6,374 nucleotides of DNA from Legionella sp. (GTDB taxonomy: Bacteria; Pseudomonadota; Gammaproteobacteria; Legionellales; Legionellaceae): NCBI GenBank assembly GCA_004297865.1, contig SCSO01000345.1, forward strand, positions 1 through 6,374, read 5' to 3'. Shown here one piece after another: positions 1 through 6,374 of the stretch (position 1 is the stretch's first letter; every line of letters starts with the position of its first letter). Position numbers and translations under genes: made by a program. A model generated the notes under the pieces. It ran no database searches. It was not told where the DNA came from and saw nothing but the letters and a program-made list of their open reading frames with translations.

Positions 1-60
1 TGATAAAACAAAGATGAAAGGACCTTGGGTTGTTGCCTGAGATTTAACGGCTGGAACATA
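1..60 (-). other. Start of KS3 flanking linker (LD3), cut by the window edge
   Basis: About 20 residues follow KS3 and end in PFIFVLS, which corresponds to the first beta strand of the KS flanking linker (compare LCTLSAK after KS1 and LITLSAK after KS2). The rest of the linker and the module's later domains lie outside the window. An AT cannot be excluded here from the sequence alone, but the other two modules make a trans-AT linker likely. Confidence 0.7.
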
Positions 61-3000
61 TTCCTCAATTATCATATGCACATTGGCCCCGCCAGCACCA
101 AAAGAGCTAACGCCCGCACGTCGTGGTGCTTGTTGCGTAGGTTGCCATGCACTCAATTCTCGTTGTACATAAAATGGTGAGTTAGCAAAATCGATAAAGG
201 GATTTAGTTTTTCTGCATGAATGCTGGGCACTAATTGTTTATGCTGCATTTGCAATAAAACTTTCGCTAATTGCGAGATCCCAGCTGCTGACTCCAAATG
301 CCCTAAATTCGATTTCACCGAACCAATAGCACAATATTGTTTTTCTTCGGTAAATTGTTCAAAGGCCTCCTGCAAACCACGGACCTCAATAGGATCACCT
401 AAGGCAGTCCCTGTACCATGCGCTTCAATATAAGAAATACTGCGCGCATCTATTTTTGCTTTATTTAAAGTTTTTAAAATGACATCGGCTTGCGCATTGG
501 GATTTGGTACGGTGTAACCGCTAGTTTTACCCCCATGGTTCATACTACTCGCTTTAATCACTCCGTAAATATGATCATTATCTGCAATAGCCTCGGCTAA
601 TGGTTTTAAAAGCACCGCTCCCACGCCTTCAGAAGGCACATAACCAGTCCCTCCTTCAGCAAAACTTGTACACCGTCCCACATCCGACATGAAACTAAAA
701 CTACCTAAGAAATGATATTTGCTCGGATGTAAAGATAAGTTAACCCCACCAGCGATCGCCATGCGACAATCACCTCGCAGGATACTGTCACAGGCTAAAT
801 GAATAGCAGCTAATGAAGACGAACACGCCGTATCAACGACTAAACTCGGACCCTGTAGATTTAAAAAATAAGAGATACGGTTTGCTACTGAGAACGATTG
901 CACATCGAGGGGCACACGATTGCCTTTTTGCCATTCTTCAGCGATAAAAATAGGATAAAAATTATAAGTCACTCCCGCAAACACACCGACTTCGTTATTG
1001 GTTTTGACTTTTAATTTTTCACGCGTGTACCCTGCATCTTCTAAAGTTGACCAAACACTCTGCATAAATAAGCGTTCTTGCGGATCCATAAAGCTAGCAT
1101 CGCGAGGGGAAATATTAAAAAAGAGCGGATCAAATTTATCCACATCCGGGATAAAGCCTCCATGAGGAAAATATTTTTCTTCCGTGCCTATTTGTACGGG
1201 ATAGTCTTTATAATTCCAACGATCAGCGGGCACTTCACCCACACAATCACGTCCATGCACTAAATTATCCCAGAATTCATCCATGGTGTTCGCCATGGGG
1301 AAAGTGCCATGCAAACCGATAATCGCAATGTCTTGCGATGTTTGTGGAAGCAGAACAGGCATAGGATTCGCTTTAGGTGCTTCTATAGTGATGGCTGGCA
1401 AAGCATCTACAGCTGGGACTGCCGTAATTAAAGTCGCGACTTTATCTTTATGCTGTTTAATAAAATACTGCGCTAAATCTTTGATTTGATTTCTTTCATA
1501 CAACAACGTTTTCGGTAAGGTACCAAAGTCTTGTTCTAAACGATTGGTAATTTCTAAACCGATAATGGAATCCACTCCATAGACCTCATAAGTTTCATCC
1601 ACCTGAATTGTCTCAGGCACTGTGCGTAATTTTTCCGCAAACACCCCGCGTAAATAGTGCATTACTGATCCAGGTAAATCAGTAGGCATAGTTCGGGCTG
1701 TGCTCGTTATCACTTGTGACACTGGAGTCGTAGTTAATTGCAAATCAAACCAATACCGTTGCTTATTAAAAGGATAAGCAGGCAACCCAGCAAGACGTTG
1801 CGGTTGTCCGCCTTGATAAAGAAGCGGCCAATCTAAGGGATATTGTTTGGTGTACAAATCCGCTAGCACAAATAATTTTTGTCGATATTGTTCATTGGAT
1901 TGCGGATGCATCACGACTTGCATTGCCGCTTCATAGATTTCAGCAAACACCGGGCCTTGCATAGAACAACTTTGACCTTCGTTTAATAAACAATAGTCAG
2001 GAGTTTCGTCATTGCTAAGCTGTGTTAAGGCTTGAATTAATTCTGCAATAGAGCTGACCACTAATGCACAACGATAGGCAAAATGCGCACGCCCTTGATT
2101 TAAGGTATAACTCAAAGAAGCCAAACAGAGGTTGTCTTGAGTAGGTAACCATTGTAAAAGATCTTTTATTTTTTGTTCTAAGCTCTCAGCCTGTTTTGCT
2201 GACAGAGTAATTAGATAATATGGTCTTAATTGCTGCTCTGTTTTCAACTGTTGGTGAGGACGCCCTTCTTCGAGCACCACATGCGCATTAGTACCACCAA
2301 ATCCAAAAGAGCTTACTCCTGCGCGCAATGGCTTTTCTTGTTGCCGCTGCCAAGCTTGCTTTTCTTTAACTATGTAAAAGGGACTATTCTCTAAATTAAT
2401 AAACGGATTTAATTCCTGTAAATGCTGGATTGCAGGCAGAGTTTCATGAGTCATTGCTAGGAGCAATTTAATCACACCCGCAATTCCTGATGCGGGTTCT
2501 AAATGTCCAATATTGGTTTTCACTGAACCTAAACCAATACGGCTTTGCTCATATTGGCTGCCGAGTAATGTTTTAAAGGCTAATTTTAAACCTTCAATTT
2601 CTACTGGATCACCTAAGGCAGTACCCGTACCATGTGCTTCAATATATGAAATGCTTTCTGGAGGAATTTGCGCTTGCGTGTACGCACTGAGTAATAATTC
2701 AGCTTGCATGGCGGCATTCGGTGCGGTTAATGATTGCGCCTTCCCACCATGATTGACAGCAGAACCACGAATTACTGCATAGATAGAATCACCATCGCGT
2801 TGCGCTTGCTTTAAGGGCTTTAAAAGTAAACTACCTACACCTTCGCCCTTAACATAACCATTGGCCGACTTATCAAAAGTTTTACAGCGACCTTCCGCAG
2901 ATAAAGCACCTAATTGACTAGTGACCACGGTAGTTTCCGGATCCAGCATTAAGCTAATTCCTCCGGCAATGGCTAATTCGCATTCCCCTTGTCGCAAGGC

Positions 3001-6000
3001 TTGCATCGCTCGATGTATAGCAACCAATGAGCTGGAGCAAGCGGTGTCGATGGCTTCACTGGGGCCATGGAAATTGAAAAAGTAAGACACTCTATTTGCA
3101 ATCATGCTATGCGAACTACCCGTAGCAATAAAGCCATGATGTTCTGTGCCTTGCTTAGCAATTAAGGTTTGATATTCATTGAATTCAACCCCGGCGAATA
3201 CTGCTACTTTTTTTCCTGATAAATCCAGAGGGTTGTAGCCTGCATCTTCAATACTTTGCCAAACACTTTGCAAGAATAATCGTTGTTGCGGATCCATCAG
3301 ATGCGCTTCTCGTGCTGAAATATTAAAAAAGGCAGCATCAAACTGATCCATCTCTGCGATAAAACCACCCCATTTAGTATTACTTTGATGTGGTCCCGTT
3401 CCATAATATTGTCGCCAATCCCAACGATCAGCAGGAACTTCACTGACTAGATCTTTGTTCGCGGATAAATTCTCCCAAAACTGATGAACATCCGCAGATT
3501 GGGGAAAAGTGCCTTGAATACCGATAATAGCAATCGCTTCATTCATCTCACTGGGAATTGCGAATTTCTTGTGAGCGATTTGCGTCACCATAGGCAAACT
3601 GAAAGCAGTTTGATGCACCTTAGCTACTGCTTCGCCATATTGTTCAGCAAGAGTTTGGCTAATGGTACGAATACTACTACTAGTGTAAAAAACTGCCGGG
3701 GTGAAATCGATTTGATACTCTTTGGCAATACTTTGCGCCAATTCCACAAAATGCACGGAATCCATGCCATATTCGCCTAAATTTTTGCTTGGATCTAATT
3801 GATGCGCTTTTACTTTAAGAAGTTGCACCACTTGGCGAGTCAAATAGGCCTCTAACTTATCATTCAACGGACTGGTTACAGAAGTCAGTTCATTCTCTAT
3901 TATTTCCTCTTCCAGTTGGTTAAACCAATACGATTCTTTGGCAAAAGGATAAGTAGGTAAGGCGATTTTGATCTTTGCTTCTTGCGCATGCAATTGCTGC
4001 CAATCTAAATCTTGCCCTGCGAGATAAGCTTGGGCCAACTGATTTAAACTGGTTTCAGCAAATAGTTGTTGATTAGATTCCAGTTGTTCTAGTAATTCAG
4101 TTAAAGAACTGACCACCCAAGCTGCACGCTGGGGAAAATGAGTGCGTCCAGCATTTAAGGTGTAAGACACACTTTCTAAATGAGCTTGCGGGTTTTGTTT
4201 TATCCATTGCACTAAATCACGTTTCTTTTGCGCCAAAGCCCAATCTGTCTTAGCAGACAATGTACAGAGGTAATGCGATTTATTAGCATAAGGTTTAACA
4301 TTATTGGGCGCTTCGCTGAGAATTAAGTGGGCATTTGCTCCACCGGCACCAAAAGAACTTATTCCAGAAATTCGCGTTCCTTGCCAAGGGCTTAATTGTT
4401 GTTGCACCTTAAAGGGCGTTTGTTCCCACTGTATATTGCGGTTTAAAGTATCCGATCCAATTGAAGGCACTAACATCTTATGTTGTAGCTGTAGGACTAC
4501 TTTGGTCACTGCAGCAATTCCTGCCGCGGATTCACAATGACCTATGTTCGCTTTTACAGAACCTATGGCGCAGTGTTGCAAACCATGGGCTGCAAAAGCT
4601 TTATTTAAACCGGCGATTTCTATGGGATCACCTAAAGAAGTTCCAGTGCCATGTGCTTCTAAATAACTAAGCTCTGCTGGATTGACTTGAGCCTGCTGAT
4701 AAGTAGAAGCAATTAATTGCGCCTGTGCATTAGGATTAGGTACTGTATAGCCATTGGTTTTTCCGCCATGGTTTAGTTGTGAACCTTTAATCACCGCATA
4801 AATACGATCACCGTCCGCTAAAGCCTGTGCTAAAGGTTTCAGTAATACTGCACCAACTCCTTCACCAGGGACGTAACCATCTCCACCTTCGCCAAAACTT
4901 CGACAATGACCATCACTGGCTAAAAATGAACCCTCACTTAATAATAAATATTTATTCGGATGCAAGCATAAATTCACCCCACCTGCTAACGCCAACTGAC
5001 ACTCTCCATTTTGAATACTTTTACACGCCAGATGAATCGCTGTTAATGACGAAGAGCACATCGTATCCAAAGCCATACTGGGCCCATGGAAATCAAAGAA
5101 ATACGATACTCGATTTGCAATGGACGCATACACCGAGTTGGTAGGCACGAAAGCGTGGTCTTGCGCAAACAATTGATATTGCCCGTACATTACGCCAACA
5201 TAGACGCCCACTTTTTGCCCTGCCAATTGCGTGCGTGAAAGCCCGGCATCTTCAATAGTATTCCATGCCGTTTGTAAAAATAGGCGCTCTTGCGGATCCA
5301 TTAAGGCAGCTTCGCTAGGAGAAATATTAAAAAATAAAGGATCAAAGTGATCAACATGTTTTAAAAAGCCACCCCATTTACTATAGGTTTTACCGGAAGC
5401 TTTTTGAGTTGAAAAATAATGCGTCCAATCCCAACGTTCTGCAGGAATTTCGCGAATACAATCTTTACCTATTTTTAAATTTTCCCAAAACTGCGCTAAA
5501 TTTTCCGCTTCGGGATAACGGCCATCAATCCCAATAATGGCGATGTCTTGATTATTCATCACCAAAGTGGGGGTAGAGATAGGTTTAAATGTGGGTGCAT
5601 GTTCGCTAACAAAATAGTCGATTAAATCGGCTAAATTTTGGTATTCAAAAAAGAGAGTTTTTGGAAGATCTTTAAATTCTTTTTCTAAAGCTTGATTCAA
5701 TTGAATGATCATCAAGGAATCAATCCCATAATGTTCAAAAGAAACCTGTTTATCTAGTTTTTCCGGGGCAATCTTTAAAGTTGCCGCTATGGTTTGTGTT
5801 AATAATTGGGAAATTTGTTCACGCAGTTGTGGGTCGACGTTCACTATTTTTGGTACTTTATGATTTTTTATTTGTGCAGCTTCTCTTAAGCTTTGTTTTA
5901 ATTTAGTTTGCCGGCCAGGTAAAACTATACATTGGGCTAAATCAGAATTTAAAGCAGCAACAAACGCCGTTAGTCCTTCCGCTGTAGTCAAACTCACAAT

Positions 6001-6374
6001 TCCTAATTGCCGCTCTAAAGTCTGTTGATACTCTGCTGCAACAGTAATTCCCCCTTCTTCCCATAAAGGCCAATTGATGGAAAGCGTCTTTCCAAAACAT
6101 TTCCCCGCTTGACGGTCTTGTTCCCGTACTTGGGCAAAATCATCTAAAAATGCATTGGCATAGGCATAATCACTTTGACCCGCATTACCAAAAATAGATG
6201 CCACGGAAGAAAATAAGACAAAGAAATCTAAAGGTTCATTCAGGGTCGCTTGATGTAAATTTAAAGTCCCTTGAATTTTCGGTGCTAAAACTTGTTCTAT
6301 TTCTTTACTTTGTTTTTTCATGATGAAAGCATCATGAGTCAAACCAGCAGCATGAATAACGCCCTGAAGTTGTC
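1..6374 (-). CDS. trans-AT type I polyketide synthase, internal fragment (KR-ACP-KS-ACP-KS-ACP-KS)
   Basis: This is an internal piece of a giant cytosolic assembly-line enzyme that builds a polyketide by repeated decarboxylative condensations while the chain stays tethered to carrier proteins. The reading frame with first codon base at 6372 is open over the whole window (2,124 codons), so both termini lie outside. Domain order is KR (C-terminal part), ACP1, KS1, linker, ACP2, KS2, linker, ACP3, KS3, start of a linker. KS active-site motifs (DTxCSSS, EAHGTGT, GSVKxN[IL]GH) occur three times and ACP motifs (G[IMV]DS) three times. No acyltransferase GHSxG motif or AT-sized region lies between KS and ACP, so malonyl loading must come from a separate AT protein; this defines the trans-AT class. 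No frameshift or internal stop is seen. The class is very secure; the product and gene name cannot be told from this fragment. Confidence 0.97.
61..1335 (-). other. Ketosynthase domain KS3
   Basis: KS3 takes the chain from ACP3 and would extend it on a carrier protein beyond the window edge. About 425 residues run from QDIAIIG to VHMIIEEY. The triad is complete: Cys in DTACSSSL (823-825), His in EAHGTGT (418-420) and His in KSNLGHLE (298-300). It shares LHPSKY, YTVPNPNAQA, NHGGKTSGYT and ESAAGI with KS1, so the two belong to similar groups. Local differences are an FPHGGF segment where KS1 and KS2 have KWGGF, LDVQSFSVANRIS in the substrate-side region, and SDVGRCTSFAEGGTGYVPSEGVG where KS1 has SDGHCRSFGEGGDGYVPGEGVG. 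It appears active. The reaction that follows it is unknown because its module is cut by the window edge. Confidence 0.97.
1447..1677 (-). other. Acyl carrier protein domain ACP3
   Basis: ACP3 is a carrier domain of about 77 residues that receives the KS2 product and hands it to KS3. The phosphopantetheine serine lies in VYGVDSIIGLEIT, codon 1567-1569. The LPKTLLYERNQIKDLAQYF region matches the ACP1 type. No Trp occurs at the beta-branching position. A tether of about 37 residues rich in Pro and Ala (1336-1446, for example PAVDALPAITIEAP) connects it to KS3. Confidence 0.94.
1747..2265 (-). other. KS2 flanking linker domain (LD2), longer than LD1
   Basis: About 173 residues separate KS2 from ACP3. 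The architecture is the same as LD1: YLITLSAKQ at the start, SYTLNQGRAHF and RCALVVSS in the middle, and LDWPLLYQGG...LPAYPFNKQRYWF at the end. It is about 43 residues longer than LD1, with the extra length between the VVSS strand and the LDW motif (region around LLNEGQSC and GPVFAEIYEAAMQVV). No AT catalytic motif is seen, and it is far too short for an AT, KR or DH. This second KS-ACP module is therefore also bare. Confidence 0.88.
2266..3540 (-). other. Ketosynthase domain KS2 (sequence type unlike KS1/KS3)
   Basis: KS2 takes the chain from ACP2 and condenses it with a malonyl unit on ACP3. About 425 residues run from EAIAIIG to NAHVVLEEG. The triad is complete: Cys in DTACSSSL (3037-3039), His in EAHGTGT (2632-2634) and His in KTNIGHLEP (2503-2505). 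It shares SNTKWGGFI and MDPQQRLFL with other KSs. It carries its own variants in several diagnostic blocks: HSMIANRVSYFFNFHGPSEAID, FDKSANGYVKGEGVG, SLTAPNAAMQAELL, EPASGIAG and SSFGFGGTNAH. KS1 and KS3 instead read YVPxEGVG, YTVPNPNAQA, ESAAGI and SSFGAGGAN. This places KS2 in a different phylogenetic group, so it probably selects a different alpha/beta substitution pattern. The exact clade cannot be assigned by eye. Confidence 0.97.
2606..2652. repeat. Near-identical 47-bp segment shared by KS2 and KS3 (other copy at 392-438)
   Basis: On the plus strand, 2606-2652 and 392-438 differ at only 4 of 47 positions, starting with 17 identical bases (ggatcacctaaggcagt). They encode the EAHGTGTALGDP block around the first catalytic His of KS2 and KS3. 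The equivalent KS1 segment starting at 4626 differs from the KS2 copy at about 11 positions. The likeness partly reflects strong protein constraint, but synonymous positions agree as well. Confidence 0.7.
3631..3867 (-). other. Acyl carrier protein domain ACP2
   Basis: This carrier domain of about 79 residues receives the KS1 condensation product and hands it to KS2. The phosphopantetheine serine is in EYGMDSVHFVELA, codon 3757-3759. The C-terminal half (IDFTPAVFYTSSSIRTISQTL) is of a different type from the LPKTLFFEY-like half of ACP1 and ACP3, resembling carrier proteins with an LTPxxFF pattern. No Trp follows the serine at the beta-branching position. It is joined to KS2 by about 30 residues (3541-3630) without a recognised motif. 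Confidence 0.94.
3922..4311 (-). other. KS1 flanking linker domain (LD1, AT-less docking region)
   Basis: About 130 residues separate KS1 from ACP2. The region starts with the LCTLSAKT strand seen just after ketosynthases, contains SYTLNAGRTHF and RAAWVVSS, and ends in LAGQDLDW...LPTYPFAKESYWF. These are the KS-AT linker and post-AT linker of cis-AT synthases with the AT itself missing. The length is too short for an AT (about 300 residues) and no GHSxG motif is present. In this class the remnant packs against the KS and has been proposed to help dock free-standing acyltransferases. No KR or DH is present before ACP2. Confidence 0.9.
4312..5550 (-). other. Ketosynthase domain KS1
   Basis: KS1 accepts the chain from ACP1 and condenses it with a malonyl unit on ACP2. 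About 413 residues run from QDIAIIG to ANAHLILSE, the normal KS length. The triad is intact: Cys in DTMCSSSL (5056-5058), His in EAHGTGT (4651-4653) and His in KANIGHCE (4537-4539), with the conserved Lys just before the last. Family blocks include YSKWGGFL, MDPQERLFL, IANRVSYFFDFHGPS, LHPNKYLLL, FGEGGDGYVPGEGVG and GYTVPNPNAQA, a very typical trans-AT pattern. Met rather than Ala precedes the catalytic Cys, a known variant in this class. Sitting after a KR-ACP, it should accept a beta-hydroxyacyl chain. Because both His residues are present, it is not the usual non-elongating KS type. Confidence 0.97.
5599..5838 (-). other. Acyl carrier protein domain ACP1
   Basis: ACP1 is a roughly 80-residue phosphopantetheine-binding domain that holds the growing chain while the upstream KR acts and then hands it to KS1. 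The modified serine is in the HYGIDSLMI motif, codon 5716-5718. The later LPKTLFFEY...LADLIDYF segment is the usual helix III/IV region of carrier proteins in trans-AT synthases. The position six residues after the Ser is not Trp, so the marker of ACPs that recruit HMG-CoA-synthase beta-branching enzymes is absent. It closely resembles ACP3 in the LPKTL region and differs from ACP2. Confidence 0.95.
5839..5910 (-). other. KR-ACP1 interdomain linker
   Basis: About 24 residues join the ketoreductase tail to ACP1. The stretch is rich in Lys, Gln and Ala (TKLKQSL, REAAQ), hydrophilic and without a recognisable motif, as expected for a flexible tether that lets the carrier protein move between catalytic sites. 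Confidence 0.6.
5911..6374 (-). other. Ketoreductase (KR) domain, C-terminal part, with post-KR tail
   Basis: The domain reduces the beta-keto group of the ACP-bound chain to a beta-hydroxyl with NADPH. Only the C-terminal part of the short-chain-dehydrogenase fold is in the window; the glycine-rich NADPH loop lies upstream, so cofactor binding cannot be checked. Visible catalytic residues are Lys in APKIQGT (6277-6279), the second Ser of FSSVAS (6205-6207), Tyr in the DYAYAN motif (6166-6168), 13 residues after that Ser, and Asn (6154-6156). The SINWPLWEEGG segment and the following helix ending in VLPGR are typical of the KR C-terminus in trans-AT synthases. The loop HAAGLTHDAF keeps an Asp (6331-6333) where B-type ketoreductases have their diagnostic LDD Asp, so a D-configured hydroxyl is inferred. 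The domain appears active. Confidence 0.93.

Noticed and set aside
221..2752. A repeated peptide (GSPKAVPVPCASI) in the plus-strand frames at 221-433 and 2513-2752 that could look like a small protein family
   Set aside because: It is the antisense reading of the conserved HGTGTALGDP block in KS3 and KS2, so the repetition is explained by the ketosynthase motif on the other strand.
1747..4311. Possible acyltransferase domains between KS and ACP
   Set aside because: The gaps are about 130 and 173 residues, no GHSxG motif is present, and the segments match KS-flanking linkers. This supports a trans-AT system.
298..5058. One of the ketosynthases being a non-elongating KS0
   Set aside because: All three have the active-site Cys, the His of HGTGT and the His of N[IL]GH, plus the preceding Lys, so the usual KS0 signature (loss of the first His) is absent.
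221..5144. Several plus-strand open frames of 61-105 codons (for example 221-433, 2513-2752, 3484-3780, 4304-4540, 4827-5144)
   Set aside because: All lie antisense to the long minus-strand synthase frame, which has clear conserved domains throughout. None resembles a known protein, and they are chance shadows of the coding strand.
5557..5559. ATG codon just upstream of KS1 (MNNQDIAIIG) as a possible start of a separate protein
   Set aside because: The frame continues unbroken from ACP1 into KS1, no ribosome binding site is evident upstream, and the ACP-KS spacing is normal for a linker within one polypeptide.
1447..5838. HMG-CoA-synthase-type beta-branching at one of the ACPs
   Set aside because: The Trp six residues after the phosphopantetheine serine that marks such carrier proteins is missing in ACP1, ACP2 and ACP3, and the ACPs are not in tandem.
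1..6374. Promoters, terminators, tRNA/rRNA genes, insertion sequences or CRISPR arrays
   Set aside because: The whole window is coding in one frame with recognisable domains; AT-rich or palindromic-looking patches fall within codons, and none has independent support.

Overview
The window lies entirely inside one very long protein-coding gene on the minus strand. The frame whose first codon base is at 6372 reads down to position 1 (2,124 codons) without a stop, and neither the start nor the end of the gene is inside the window. It encodes part of a modular type I polyketide synthase of the trans-acyltransferase (trans-AT) class. There is no AT domain between any ketosynthase and its carrier protein, only the short flanking-linker remnant that ends in an LP[TA]YPF...YWF motif.

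In protein order (from 6374 down to 1) the domains are: C-terminal part of a ketoreductase (KR, catalytic Lys, Ser, Tyr and Asn present), acyl carrier protein ACP1, ketosynthase KS1, flanking linker LD1, ACP2, KS2, linker LD2, ACP3, KS3, and the first residues of a third linker. All three KS domains keep the Cys-His-His triad and all three ACPs keep the DS phosphopantetheine site, so the line looks catalytically competent. The first module seen ends in a ketoreduction. The next two are bare KS-ACP modules with no built-in reducing or dehydrating domain. KS2 and ACP2 differ in sequence type from KS1/KS3 and ACP1/ACP3, which suggests a mosaic origin.

Inferred chemistry: the chain on ACP1 carries a beta-hydroxyl, probably of D configuration judging from the KR motif. 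It is passed to KS1, extended on ACP2, passed to KS2, extended on ACP3 and handed to KS3. Malonyl units would come from a separate AT encoded elsewhere. Unless trans-acting enzymes act on ACP2 and ACP3, two successive beta-keto units would be left.

Organism: the DNA is AT-leaning by eye, with strong preference for TTA leucine, CAA glutamine and AAA lysine codons. That fits a low-to-moderate-GC bacterium. A gammaproteobacterium such as a Legionella/Coxiella relative is my guess, but Firmicutes also carry such systems and the window has no taxonomic marker. No RNA genes, mobile elements, CRISPR arrays, promoters or terminators were seen, and none is expected in the interior of one gene.
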